Notes: generated from the letters alone by a model not told the origin. A stretch of 64,000 nt of DNA from JANOSH01 sp031415695 (GCA_031415695.1 JANOSH010000001.1:1-64000), one strand, 5' to 3'; shown: positions 8,806-18,309, numbered from the stretch's first letter. Program-made: numbers and translations.

Positions 8806-9515
8806 ATCGGCGAATCGTCGGCGCGCCACACCGGCGAGCGAGGCTTGTCGAACGTTGCAATCATCGGCTCTTGCCGCATCGCGGCGTCGGCCATTGGACG
8901 CCACCAGTCGGCTCCTGCGGTTCGCGGAGGAAGGTTGTCGAGCGCGTACCAGCCAACGTCAGACGTTTCGAGCGGGTGCGTTCTGAGTTCGCCGCCCGTG
9001 GCCACGCAATGGAACAAAACCATGTACATACCAAAGCGGCTGAACCCTAAGCGTTGTCCATCGATCACGCCGATGAGTTGGCGAGGTTCGCATTCGATAC
9101 CGGCTTCTTCGTGAACTTCTTTGACGGCCACTTCCGACGCCGAATAGCCAATATCGGCCCATCCGGTCGGGTACAACCACACACCTGAGTCGGCCCGCTG
9201 CACCAGTAACACTTCTGACCGGTCGTTGGTGACAATGGCCCCAATCGCCACTTTCGGCGTCACATATCCGGGGATGCCTTCGCCCACAGAGTCGAACCAC
9301 TCCTGCACGAAATGGTCGCGCTCGCGACGCACTTCGAGCGCCTCGTCGGCCGCTGCCTTAATGTCGGCAGCGATATGCAGCACTTCTTCGTATCGCTCGC
9401 GTTCATACAGGCTCTGTGTGAACCCCATACCCGTTCGCGCCACGCCAGCCAGAGCCTCACTCCACCGAGTGAGGTCGCGGGTGAAGTCGGCTGGCGTGGT
9501 CCAATCATCCGTCAT
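8802..9515 (-). CDS. Nudix hydrolase with N-terminal helical domain
   Basis: A 237-residue protein. The first ~70 residues form a helical domain like the Nudix_N_2 family (LYERERYEEVLHIAADI). The Nudix domain follows from about residue 85. Its Nudix box reads G-x5-Y-x7-KEVHEEAGI: the metal-binding core KEVHEEAG is intact, but the first Glu of the consensus is Tyr. Nudix enzymes cut nucleoside diphosphates linked to another group; proteins with this N-terminal domain often act on ADP-ribose-like or UDP-linked substrates, but the exact substrate cannot be read here. It ends convergently with the upstream pair. Confidence 0.9.
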   Translation of the reverse strand: MTDDWTTPADFTRDLTRWSEALAGVARTGMGFTQSLYERERYEEVLHIAADIKAAADEALEVRRERDHFVQEWFDSVGEGIPGYVTPKVAIGAIVTNDRSEVLLVQRADSGVWLYPTGWADIGYSASEVAVKEVHEEAGIECEPRQLIGVIDGQRLGFSRFGMYMVLFHCVATGGELRTHPLETSDVGWYALDNLPPRTAGADWWRPMADAAMRQEPMIATFDKPRSPVWRADDSPI

Positions 9516-9548
9516 CGAGTACGAAGGGTAGCCGCGGTACCGCCAGTG

Positions 9549-11201
9549 TTAGGGGGCGAGCGGGATCAGCTCGACCGCAACGGCCTCGACAACAATCCGG
9601 TAGGCAACCGAGCCGGGCGGATGACAGGCGATCAGCGTCAATGTTGATGCTCCCGTCGGCGGGTTGAGAACACCGATATTGTTCGGCAGCACAATTGATG
9701 TCTTAGAGACCTCGTAACGCCAGGTCACGTCTTCCACGGTTATGAACATGCTGTCACCTGCCCGCAACGCATCGATGTTTTGGAACGGGGCGCTATGGCT
9801 GACCCGGTGGCCGAAGATAGCCATGTTTCCTGGAACACCCAGCCCACCGGTTCCCGGCCAATGCACCGGACCCATATTGACCAGCTCGTCGCTGAGACCG
9901 TCACGAATCAACTCGTTGACACCCAGTCCGGGGATGACTATGCGCCCGGGGAACGAAGGAGTCCAAGATGGGTTGTACGCAGTGGTCGTAGCGGACTGCG
10001 GCGGACCAGTGAAGTAGCCAGCGATGTCGACAATGAGGTGACTGCCTGTCTCGGTGAACAAACTCATTCCCTCGCCACTGACAGGGACGACGGCATGATT
10101 GGCAATTGTGTGGCCCACGTATCCGGCATTGACGTTGGAAACGAGCGGCCGACGAACACCGGCGGGGTGGGCGGTAACGTAACCCGATCCGCGGGCGGCC
10201 GTCATGGTTGTATTGACCACAACAGCAGACACCGAACTCGGTGCTCCCGGACGCCCCGCAGCCGGGATCGAAACGGTCCAACCCGGTCCCGGCTTTACGC
10301 CTTTGCCCAATGGGTTGAGTGAACCTCGTGTATCAAGCGCCCGCAGTGGATCCACACTTATGAACAATCCATCGGTTCCCTCTCCGGAATTTCCGCCCGA
10401 GAAATAGCCCGAGACATCGACTATAAACTGGCCGCCTGACGCCGTGAAGACATCAATTGATCCGTTAACAACAGGCACGATCGCTTGATTCGGAACCACC
10501 TGGCCCACAACGGCGATGTTGACGTTCGACGTCGGTGGGCGAGGAGTGCCCGCCCCATGTACCGTCCAAAATCCGGGGGAACCGTCGACCACGGTGAGGT
10601 TGATCACTGCGGCCGACGCCGAGATCGGCACACCCCGCAGCGTCACTCGACGTGAGCTACCAGCAGCGAGCCGGCCACCATCGGATCGAGTGTCGAGCGC
10701 TCGATCCGGGCCCACTGGAATGAATCGGCCCGCGCTCGTAGCTCCCGACGGTTCGTAGTAGCCGAAAATATCAGCGATCAAGTGCGTCTCTATCGACGAA
10801 AAGAGACGCACCCTACCCCCAGACCCTACGCGAACCGTTACGAGGTTAGCGAGCGTAAATCCTGGACCAGGGATGTTGAGGTTGGAGGCAGTCGGTTGCG
10901 GTGAGCCAAACGGATACGCCGCAACATATCCGGCGCCACCGCTCGCAGTGGCAGTCAGGTTGAGCACAACCGCACTTGCAGACGCCGGAACACCGTTGCG
11001 CCCTGTGACGACAAAATCAACACCTCCACCCGATGCAACAATTGATGACGAGCGGGTATCCAATAACCGATCCGGGGACACTGGAACAAACCGTGCCGGA
11101 GCGGCCGAGGCCGCACTTGCCGGGGAAACGGCCAACACAATGCCCAATCCGCCAACCAAGCTAACTATTGCTATAACTGCAACGCATTGCTTTCTCAACA
11201 T
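9549..11201 (-). CDS. Secreted LDTR-repeat protein with C-terminal sortase domain
   Basis: A 550-residue exported protein. A signal peptide (LRKQCVAVIAIVSLVGG... ending SPASA, about 1-30) is followed by three ~120-residue beta-rich modules, each opening with V-x-P-x-R-x-LDTR and closing with I-[VA]-D-[VI]-x-G-Y. The last ~140 residues are a sortase of class E type: catalytic His in NMAIFGHRVSH, Cys in TLTLIACHPPGS and Arg in AYRIVV. Sortases join surface proteins to the cell wall and usually follow an N-terminal membrane anchor; here the catalytic domain sits behind adhesin-like repeats. All three modules lack the Cys pair that the same module carries in the M23 and CAP proteins of this window. 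No sortase substrate was recognised nearby. Confidence 0.88.
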   Translation of the reverse strand: MLRKQCVAVIAIVSLVGGLGIVLAVSPASAASAAPARFVPVSPDRLLDTRSSSIVASGGGVDFVVTGRNGVPASASAVVLNLTATASGGAGYVAAYPFGSPQPTASNLNIPGPGFTLANLVTVRVGSGGRVRLFSSIETHLIADIFGYYEPSGATSAGRFIPVGPDRALDTRSDGGRLAAGSSRRVTLRGVPISASAAVINLTVVDGSPGFWTVHGAGTPRPPTSNVNIAVVGQVVPNQAIVPVVNGSIDVFTASGGQFIVDVSGYFSGGNSGEGTDGLFISVDPLRALDTRGSLNPLGKGVKPGPGWTVSIPAAGRPGAPSSVSAVVVNTTMTAARGSGYVTAHPAGVRRPLVSNVNAGYVGHTIANHAVVPVSGEGMSLFTETGSHLIVDIAGYFTGPPQSATTTAYNPSWTPSFPGRIVIPGLGVNELIRDGLSDELVNMGPVHWPGTGGLGVPGNMAIFGHRVSHSAPFQNIDALRAGDSMFITVEDVTWRYEVSKTSIVLPNNIGVLNPPTGASTLTLIACHPPGSVAYRIVVEAVAVELIPLAP

Positions 11202-11300
11202 TACTCAGTCCATTTCGCCTGGCCCGCGAAGGCAACATGATTGCAGATCAAGCATGCTCGCCAAAAATCAATAATAGTTCAGGACGCGGCTCAAGACTGT

Positions 11301-12506
11301 TCAGGATTGCCGGAAAGCTCGGCGCCAACGCTGGTTGCGATCAGGCGAGTGCGGCTCAAGAGTCGCCTCGAACTTCTCACGCCACTGACGTGCATCGTCA
11401 GCATGCCCGTCGCGCGCTGCTTCGATGCTGGCCACATGTAGGTTCAAGGACCTTACCTGCTCATCGAGGTAGCTCCACTCCGCCTGCCAACGTTTGACCT
11501 GGTCGGCATGCCAATCCCGAGCCTCAATAACCGCGCCAACGTGGCGGGCGCGTTCGTTGTCGATGCTCCATAGGTGCCCGAGACGAGCCAGCACTCCAGA
11601 CTCGTGGTGAAAAGCAATTGCGCTCGGCAGTAGACTGAGAATCTCTGGGTTTCGATGGGCCAAGTAAACGCATTCGAGCATAAAACGGAAGGCCTTCTCT
11701 CGGTCGTTGAGAGCGATACTCGGTGCCCGTCGAAGGTGTTCCCAGAGCTTCGCCACTTGTTGAGCCCGCTTGGAATCACGTGTCGCAAGACCAATGAACT
11801 CGCTCCCGAATCCTTCGACTTCAACGGCTTCGCCGATCAGGTGCAGTCCTGCAACCTCGGTGAACAAGCACCTAAGACCCTGCTCAGTTGGGTACGCGAT
11901 GTGTTCGAACGAGCTGGTAAACCATGGACCTTCCGGCCCGTCGTCAAACACAAGCGGGACCTGAATGACAATGACCCCAGTTGGCGCCAACAACGAGCCG
12001 ATCGTTGTGACCGCTGCACCGATATCGGCGACATGCTCGAGTACAGCTAGCGCTGTGATGACATCGAACTGTCCGGCCAAACCCCGCAGGCATTCATCGG
12101 CGATGTCCTGGGAGACAACGTCGATGCCGCGGGCGCTCATCTGCTGGGCAAACGCTGTGTTCACTTCGATTGCACTGCACCCATAATTCGATCCAAGTGC
12201 GTCAAGCAAGCGGCCGTCGGCGGCACCGACATCGAGCACGCGTCCTGAAGGGAGAAGCTGACGAACGAGTTCAACGGCCCAAGGAATAGTTGTTGACGCG
12301 ACGTCGTCGTACTGGGTGTAGCCAACACCACCATCGTCGGCTGAGTCGTAGTAGTCGTCAGCGTAGAACAGCGAAAGGTTGGCTGGATGCTGCGCCACGA
12401 ACGCCATGGTGCAACGCGGGCACTGCCGAATCATCATTCCGTCAGATCGGGCTCTCCAATCGACAAGAGTCTGCGAACATACCCGACACGATTCGACTGC
12501 AATCAT
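11301..12506 (-). CDS. Class I SAM-dependent methyltransferase with zinc-binding N-terminus
   Basis: A 401-residue protein. The N-terminus has two CxxC knuckles (CRVCSQ and CPRC) typical of sugar or C-methyltransferases. The Rossmann methyltransferase domain follows, with motif I as VLDVGAADGRLLDALG and a later VITALAVLEHVADIG. The C-terminal ~120 residues are charged and helical, probably a coiled coil. ATG 12506 is preferred; an in-frame GTG lies at 12518. It is 72 bp downstream of a glycosyltransferase-like gene on the same strand, so it probably acts on a surface glycan or its nucleotide-sugar precursor. The acceptor is unknown. Confidence 0.85.
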   Translation of the reverse strand: MIAVESCRVCSQTLVDWRARSDGMMIRQCPRCTMAFVAQHPANLSLFYADDYYDSADDGGVGYTQYDDVASTTIPWAVELVRQLLPSGRVLDVGAADGRLLDALGSNYGCSAIEVNTAFAQQMSARGIDVVSQDIADECLRGLAGQFDVITALAVLEHVADIGAAVTTIGSLLAPTGVIVIQVPLVFDDGPEGPWFTSSFEHIAYPTEQGLRCLFTEVAGLHLIGEAVEVEGFGSEFIGLATRDSKRAQQVAKLWEHLRRAPSIALNDREKAFRFMLECVYLAHRNPEILSLLPSAIAFHHESGVLARLGHLWSIDNERARHVGAVIEARDWHADQVKRWQAEWSYLDEQVRSLNLHVASIEAARDGHADDARQWREKFEATLEPHSPDRNQRWRRAFRQS

Positions 12507-12578
12507 CTCGGGCGGCACACGTCCATCGTAGCGTCGAGAAGGCGACCGAAAACTCTCTGCAGCGGCCCTTTTGTTGCG

Positions 12579-13853
12579 TCAACGCAACGGCCCAGTTCCG
12601 TCGGCGGCATCGAGAATTTGCGACCACGAAAGCGCGTCGACTAGGTCGGGCTGGGCGGTGAGGAATCCGCGGCTTCGAAGATACGGCCGCAGCGCCGCGT
12701 CCAGCGAAACTACACGGAGCGAATCGTCGCCGTCAGGCAGGTCATGTACTTGGTCGATCGTTGAGACGACCGCTATTCGGTGGGCACCAGGAGGAATGAG
12801 ATCCGAGTAGGACGACCACGTACCTGTGACGACGAAGACGGGCGACCTACAGCGTCGGTTGAGGCTCACCCCGAACTGAGGGCGGAGCTGGGGTGGCAGC
12901 AACATGTCGGGCCGGTAATGAAACGCATGCGCCCCAATTGGCGGGCCGTACCCGTTCGTAACATGGCCAGCACTTCGTCCAGCTGCTTCGGTGAGGTCGC
13001 TGACTCGCGCGAACTGATAGTCCTCGTCACCCAGTATCAGCACATTTCGGAGCACGTGCCGGGGGTACAGCCAGGCCACGCTGTCGAGAAGCCTGCTCAC
13101 GGCCTCCGCGTCGACCTCGTGGGCAGTGAATTCGGCGTCAGTGCTGATCGCAGGGCCGTTTGATCCTCGGCGCCGGATGGTGACGACGGAGCCATCACCC
13201 ATTGTGGTGGCGACGGCATCAAGGTGTGGCCTAGAGCAAAGCAGCATGGCAGCGCGCTCCAACAAAACGGGATCGTCGGGAAACGAACCTTCAAGGGTGG
13301 CGACGAAGGGCGCTGTGCATCGTCGGAGCGCGTCGGCGAGCGCATCCGAGGAACCCGACTGCACGACGGTAAAGTTGCAACTGCCGGGTTCGGACCACAG
13401 CACGATGCCATCGTCGCAATAGCCGAGCGCTTCCCATCGAGGAAGCGTTTGTCGAAGCAATGTCGCAGGCAGGGCTGTTTCAGGCTGACGTATAATCACC
13501 GAGACCAAAGGGCCGTTCCGCGGAGCCACGTCCAGGTCGGTTAGTCGGGCTCGCCGCACGCGCCAAGAGAACAAGTGATGGCGAAGTCGCCGCAACGTTG
13601 ACACTAGCGGGAGCGCCACCGCAGACACTTTGGACCCAAGCTTCCACGCCTCGGATTCTTGAATCAGCTCGAGCCGATCACGAAAGTTATTGCGTTCCGC
13701 TATCAACAGCAGCCGGCCGTGCTCGGCACTCTCGAAGCGAAGGCGCTCGGCCTTCCAGCGCGCCTCGAGTATGGCGCTACGCGCCCCCTCGGCCTCTAGG
13801 GCAAAGATGAGCTCGGCCGGTGTGCGTTCCATTGCCTTTTTGTGTGTGTTCAC
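12579..13853 (-). CDS. Glycosyltransferase-associated protein, possibly degenerate GT2
   Basis: A 424-residue protein. Residues 1-75 are a coiled coil (ILEARWKAERLRFESAEHGR). The segment ESEAWKLGSKVSAVALPLVS follows; it resembles the helix found next to glycosyltransferase domains in many surface-glycan genes. A GT-A-like region begins with GPLVSVII, but the usual DD/DxD signature is not clear. The C-terminal part (VFVVTGTWSSY...) looks like a second small alpha/beta domain. It starts at GTG 13853, or at ATG 13832 just after AAAAAGG. It is divergent from a GT2-GT4 fusion with 120 bp between them. Activity is doubtful; it could be structural. Confidence 0.6.
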   Translation of the reverse strand: MNTHKKAMERTPAELIFALEAEGARSAILEARWKAERLRFESAEHGRLLLIAERNNFRDRLELIQESEAWKLGSKVSAVALPLVSTLRRLRHHLFSWRVRRARLTDLDVAPRNGPLVSVIIRQPETALPATLLRQTLPRWEALGYCDDGIVLWSEPGSCNFTVVQSGSSDALADALRRCTAPFVATLEGSFPDDPVLLERAAMLLCSRPHLDAVATTMGDGSVVTIRRRGSNGPAISTDAEFTAHEVDAEAVSRLLDSVAWLYPRHVLRNVLILGDEDYQFARVSDLTEAAGRSAGHVTNGYGPPIGAHAFHYRPDMLLPPQLRPQFGVSLNRRCRSPVFVVTGTWSSYSDLIPPGAHRIAVVSTIDQVHDLPDGDDSLRVVSLDAALRPYLRSRGFLTAQPDLVDALSWSQILDAADGTGPLR

Positions 13854-13973
13854 CGTCGTGACTTTCGCTGTTCCAGATCTGAGTCGCGTTGCGCTTGCAC
13901 TGCAAACACCTCACTCTCAGCGTCGCATGTTACGGTTGGCGGTGTCCATCGACGGTGATGCGAGGCGAAATTC

Positions 13974-15887
13974 TTGAGCTTGGGACTTGCGGCGACACCA
14001 CCGAATCTCGGCGAATCGACGTCTGCCGCCCCGCTCGTGTCCGTCATCATGCCGGTGTACAACAAAGGCGCAACTCTCGAGGAGTCAGTTGCATCTGTTG
14101 TCGCACAGACCCTCTGCCAGTGGGAGATCATCGTCTGGGACGACGGTTCTCCCGACGACTTGACGCCACTGGCTCTCTCCCGTATCGAGCGGCGGAATGA
14201 TCCTCGGATCCAGGTCGTACGTGCGTCCAACAGCGGTGTGATCGCCGCCCGGAACGCCGCAATCGGTAGATCGATTGGGCGCTATCTGTGTTGTCTCGAC
14301 CCGGACGATATCGTCGAGCCCACCTATTTCGAGAAGGCAGTGATGATGCTGGAGGCCCGGCCGGAGCTTTCCGTCATTTCGCCCTTCGTTCGAGTGTTCG
14401 GGGACGACAACCTTGTTTGGCAAACAGAGGGGCTTGTGCCCAAATTGCTCGCGTATGACAACGCACTTCCCGTTTGCTCAATAGTGCGACGCGACGCTCT
14501 GATAGAGGTGGGCGGATTCTCCCATCAGTTCATGGAGAATTGCGAAGATTGGGCCCTGTGGGCTGCCCTGGCAGCTGCCGGGCACCAATCAGCCGTATTG
14601 CCCGAAGTGTTGTTCCGATACCGCTATTCGCACACGCAAGGTCGAGACGCCGGCAGTCGAAACTACGACGATTTCCAGCGCCGCATCTCGCAGCTCTACC
14701 CCGGTCTGGCTGGCGGCGACGTCCCCGCACGCGTACCGCCTGACGAGCCGCCGGCGATCTTGCAGGTAGCCATACCGACCAGTCACCGTCGCCCGGTGTT
14801 GCTGGCTGTTCCGTGGATGACTCGCCTCGGCGGGGGCGAACAGGTGGCTCGTGTGCTGGCGGCTGGATTTCGTGAGCGGGGTCACACGGTCGTGATAGTG
14901 GCCTTCGAACCCCCACCGCCTGACGCCGTTGACGGCACCGAAGCTGTTGGGAGCGTCACTCCGTACTTCTACAACCTCCCGACAATCGCAGCTCGTGACG
15001 ACTTCGCCCCGATTGTTCGGCGACTCATGCAGGGTCTTCCTGGTGCTCATATCGTCATCATCGGCGCAACCTGGATGTACGAACATCTCAGTGACGTCAA
15101 ATCATGGTGCAACGGTCCAGTGAGCGTCATCGATCTTCTTTTCAACCATCAGGGCCACATCGCAAGCAATGTCGCCCATCGCTCGGAAATCGACGCGATA
15201 GTTCCAGTGAGCCACCGGCTCGCCGATCTGTTAGTTGATCATTTCAACGTGACCGCCAAGGTCAAGCCCATTTACATAGGGATTGATCCGCCGGACAAGA
15301 TTTCGGTGGTCCCACCCAACCTGTCACGCCGTGAGGAACTGCCGCTCTGCGTCTGGCTTGGCCGACATTCGACTGAGAAACGACCGGAATGGTTCGTGGA
15401 CGCAGCTCGAATCCTGCAGGAATTCGCCGACTTCGCAATGACCGGTGACGATGGCGGCCACTTCGATCCCAGCGGCACCCTTCAGCGCCTTGGACACCTC
15501 GAGGATCCTAGCGGCCTGGTATCGGCGGCCGATTTGTTGGTTTTGACGAGCAGCATCGAGGGTATTCCGCTTACCGTCATGGAGGCTGTTGCGGTCGGTA
15601 CGCCAGCGTTCTGTACCAATGTCGGTGGCGTTGGCGAGTTCGTTGTCGACGGAGTCAACGGCGTCCTTGTCGATCCTTGGTCCTTCGATGAGTTCGTCGC
15701 AAGCCTTCGGGAGCTGCTGACAGATCGCCCGCGCCTAGATCGGCTGAACGTATCTGCAGCCGCGACCGGGCTCCCACACCAGTTTTCGACCGAAGCAATG
15801 ATCGATGACTTCGACGAGTTATTAGCGGACCTCGAGGTTGGGCCGAGCGAGATAAGCCCGATTAACTCATCGTCGCCGCAACAGTAA
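13974..15887 (+). CDS. Bifunctional glycosyltransferase, GT2-GT4 fusion
   Basis: A 637-residue protein with two glycosyltransferase domains. Residues ~20-235 are a GT2 domain: VSVIMPVYNKGATLEESV, the WDDGSPDD motif, and LDPDD as the DxD-type metal site. Residues ~265-615 are a GT4-type (GT-B) domain: RLGGGEQVARVLAAGF at the start, then WLGRHSTEKRPEWFVDAA and the donor-binding Glu region LTSSIEGIPLTVMEAVAVGT. There is no membrane segment, so it acts in the cytoplasm, probably adding two sugars to one surface glycan. The start is TTG 13974, with GAGG about 9 nt upstream. It overlaps the convergent sigma-factor gene by 26 bp. Confidence 0.9.
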   Translation: MSLGLAATPPNLGESTSAAPLVSVIMPVYNKGATLEESVASVVAQTLCQWEIIVWDDGSPDDLTPLALSRIERRNDPRIQVVRASNSGVIAARNAAIGRSIGRYLCCLDPDDIVEPTYFEKAVMMLEARPELSVISPFVRVFGDDNLVWQTEGLVPKLLAYDNALPVCSIVRRDALIEVGGFSHQFMENCEDWALWAALAAAGHQSAVLPEVLFRYRYSHTQGRDAGSRNYDDFQRRISQLYPGLAGGDVPARVPPDEPPAILQVAIPTSHRRPVLLAVPWMTRLGGGEQVARVLAAGFRERGHTVVIVAFEPPPPDAVDGTEAVGSVTPYFYNLPTIAARDDFAPIVRRLMQGLPGAHIVIIGATWMYEHLSDVKSWCNGPVSVIDLLFNHQGHIASNVAHRSEIDAIVPVSHRLADLLVDHFNVTAKVKPIYIGIDPPDKISVVPPNLSRREELPLCVWLGRHSTEKRPEWFVDAARILQEFADFAMTGDDGGHFDPSGTLQRLGHLEDPSGLVSAADLLVLTSSIEGIPLTVMEAVAVGTPAFCTNVGGVGEFVVDGVNGVLVDPWSFDEFVASLRELLTDRPRLDRLNVSAAATGLPHQFSTEAMIDDFDELLADLEVGPSEISPINSSSPQQ

Positions 15888-17466
15888 AGGTCGACCGATG
15901 AAGTAACTTCAGAGGCGGTCCGTCGCATTCGAGCACGGGTTCGCCGCTGCATGTCCAGGCAGAACCGTTGGTAACCCCAGCGGACACCCCTGGCGGAAGC
16001 CGGAAGGTAATGTGAGGGGCGGCAGCGTCATCTGGGCCGAGATTGACCACGTGTACAAGAACCGTCGCCCGGGCGCCCGGTTCGGCTCGACCGACGAGTT
16101 CAACCGATACCGCAAAGCTTGATGGCCGATCGGGGGGCGTCGTTGGTGAGGAGGTAGTGACGGTGGTCGTGGGTGCAGTAACGGTCGTGGTTGGTTGTTT
16201 AGGGGTTGTCGTCGGCGAAGTACCTGTCGTGACGCGGGTAGTGGAGATGCCATCCGAGGTGGGCGGCGTAGTCGGATTCGGGAGTGTAGACGCCGTCCTT
16301 GAGTTGGCCCCCGTTGACCTTGAGGCACCACCCGACACCTGACTCGAGGCCGAGTTCGTGGTCGTGGTCACCGCAGCGACCTGAGTGGTGAGCACTTGCG
16401 TCGGAGTTGCTACTAGCGTCGTGACAGTCGAGGAAGCACGAGTGACCGGAGGCTGGCTGGAAGATCCTGCCGACTGCGCCGACGTCGGCTGCGCCCGTGA
16501 CACGTCGGCGGGGGCGGCAATGGAGCGGTTGTCAGCACCAGAAAGCCCGGTAGCTATACCAACGCCGCCCACCGCCACTACACCAGCGATAGTGACCGCT
16601 GCTGCTGTGGAAAGAGCCTGCTGAGTAACGGTTGCCCGACGGAAAAGACGGAACAATGTTGTCAGCGACCACCAGCTGGCACCACCGAGAAGGTGTAGGT
16701 AGTCGCCAGCGGACACGCCCACAATCGCCGGAATGAGCAGGCCGCGCAGGCGAGTACCCTCGTCGCGCAGTTCCGCAAGCACGGTCCGGCAACGTTCGCA
16801 CTGGGTCAAATGGCTATCGAGTTTCCCCCGATCCCTGTCGCCCAGACCGTCTCGCACGTAGGCACCGAGGTGGTCGTGAGTGAACTGGCATTGTTCAGGA
16901 ACGCCAACGGCAAGGTGGGCCTGCAAGAACGCCTGACGAAGACCCTCCCGGGCGCGATACGCGAGCGCCGCAACCGCGTTGGGAGCAATGCCAAGAAGGA
17001 CCGCCACCTCCGATGCAGGCTGTCGTTCGACCTCTGTATGCCAGATGACCAGCTGCCAGCGTTCTGGAAGCGACTTGAACGCCGTCATCGCAAGGGCCGT
17101 CTCGACAATGTCGACGCCTCCAAGCTGGGGCGACTCGGGTACGTCAGCAACAACCGTCTCACGTTGCGCCTTACGTGAGCGGTCGTAAAAAAGGTTTCGG
17201 ATAGTCGTGAGCAGGTACGGCCTCAGGGCAACTTCAGGTCCACCCCCGCGCCTAAGCGTTTCGAGCACTTTGGCGAACGCCTCGGCGACGAGGTCATGGG
17301 CGTCGTTAGACGAACGTGTTAAACACCGCGCCGCGGCAAACGCTGCTTCGCGGTGACGCGAATACAGCTCGGCATAGGCTCTCTCGTCACCCCGACGTGA
17401 CCGCGTGAGTAGGTCGGCATCGGCGAGCGCCCCGTGTTGTGTTACTGCGAGCATCTCGTTGTTCAT
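15862..17466 (-). CDS. ECF sigma factor fused to anti-sigma zinc finger, TM helix and DUF11-like domain
   Basis: A 534-residue one-protein signalling unit. Sigma region 2 (about 20-85, with DAHDLVAEAFAKVLETLRR and LRPYLLTTIRNLFYD) and region 4 (about 110-175, with ASEVAVLLGIAPNAVAALAY) are followed by an anti-sigma zinc-finger (HLTQCERC, H-x3-C-x2-C, near 220). A transmembrane helix (about 285-305, TIAGVVAVGGVGIATGL) leads to ~140 residues of Ser/Thr/Pro-rich linker and a C-terminal DUF11-like beta domain (VHVVNLGPDDAAAPHITF). The sigma part would be held at the membrane until the outside domain or linker is altered, perhaps by proteolysis. Start codons at 17466 (ATG) and 17478 (GTG) are both possible. 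Its promoter targets are not known. Confidence 0.88.
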   Translation of the reverse strand: MNNEMLAVTQHGALADADLLTRSRRGDERAYAELYSRHREAAFAAARCLTRSSNDAHDLVAEAFAKVLETLRRGGGPEVALRPYLLTTIRNLFYDRSRKAQRETVVADVPESPQLGGVDIVETALAMTAFKSLPERWQLVIWHTEVERQPASEVAVLLGIAPNAVAALAYRAREGLRQAFLQAHLAVGVPEQCQFTHDHLGAYVRDGLGDRDRGKLDSHLTQCERCRTVLAELRDEGTRLRGLLIPAIVGVSAGDYLHLLGGASWWSLTTLFRLFRRATVTQQALSTAAAVTIAGVVAVGGVGIATGLSGADNRSIAAPADVSRAQPTSAQSAGSSSQPPVTRASSTVTTLVATPTQVLTTQVAAVTTTTNSASSQVSGGASRSTGANSRTASTLPNPTTPPTSDGISTTRVTTGTSPTTTPKQPTTTVTAPTTTVTTSSPTTPPDRPSSFAVSVELVGRAEPGARATVLVHVVNLGPDDAAAPHITFRLPPGVSAGVTNGSAWTCSGEPVLECDGPPLKLLHRSTFTVAATMS

Positions 17467-17560
17467 GTACCCGTCCACTTCGGCCCGAAAGGACCAGATT
17501 CATAAGAACTATTACCGAAGTGGCGTCATACCGCAACCACCAAGCCGTCTTGTACACGTG

Positions 17561-18295
17561 ATGATGCTTACCTCCAATGCCGCCACACTCCAAGGATGGA
17601 GGACGCAGCTCGATCGCGGACGTCGCGTGAATTGGTACACTATGAATGCTCTTGTCACCACCGCGCGTCGACTTTTGGACGGAAAACAGGACCCAGCCAC
17701 AGGGTTTCACGAAATTGGACGCCGATGTGCGCTCGACGGGCACTCCCTCACCGACACCATGGGTTGGGTCGAGTCGCTTATGGAATTGTGCCCCCGTCGA
17801 GTTCGCCGCCGCCTTGATCACCGCCACTTGGCAGAGTCACTCGGATCAGGTTGGACCTCGGGCGAACACGAGCGACGTTGTACCGATTCCGACCTTCTCG
17901 TGTCTGCTGGCTACCTCGGCGAGCGACTCAGCGAGGTTTTTGCGTCCGCTGGGTCACTCGGGTTCAGAGATATGACCGGGCAAGACACCGCCGTCATCGT
18001 TCTTGAACCAAACACAGGCTTGCTCGGCCCACGCGCCCGCGCATCAATTCGTTCGACCATCACGGAATACGCTCAGCGTGCATTCCAACATGGTGAAACA
18101 GTGTGCTCATCGAGCAGTGGCCGCATCCTCGTGGTGGTGCTAGAGACACCACAACTCAAAGAACAACTCAACCATCTCGTTACCGAGTGCCAACGCTCAC
18201 CCATGATGGCCGGTTGCCGGCTCCAGGGCTGGATCGAGCACCTGCCGCCCCACCACCAAGATCTCGAAGCATTCCTCGCCGATCTCACCGGCTGA
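17561..18295 (+). CDS. Hypothetical protein, possible degenerate nucleotidyl-cyclase-like domain
   Basis: A 244-residue soluble protein divergent from the ECF fusion gene; the two starts are about 95 bp apart. The N-terminal half is helical (MNALVTTARRLLDGKQDP). The C-terminal half (TAVIVLEPNTGLLGPRARAS ... SSSGRILVVVLETPQ) has the strand-helix rhythm of a GGDEF/cyclase fold, but no GGDEF signature or metal-binding Asp pair is visible. ATG 17561 is chosen because the frame upstream is composed of antisense-like sequence. It may be a regulator; no function is assigned. Confidence 0.6.
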   Translation: MMLTSNAATLQGWRTQLDRGRRVNWYTMNALVTTARRLLDGKQDPATGFHEIGRRCALDGHSLTDTMGWVESLMELCPRRVRRRLDHRHLAESLGSGWTSGEHERRCTDSDLLVSAGYLGERLSEVFASAGSLGFRDMTGQDTAVIVLEPNTGLLGPRARASIRSTITEYAQRAFQHGETVCSSSSGRILVVVLETPQLKEQLNHLVTECQRSPMMAGCRLQGWIEHLPPHHQDLEAFLADLTG

Positions 18296-18309
18296 CAAGC
18301 CAGGTCTGG

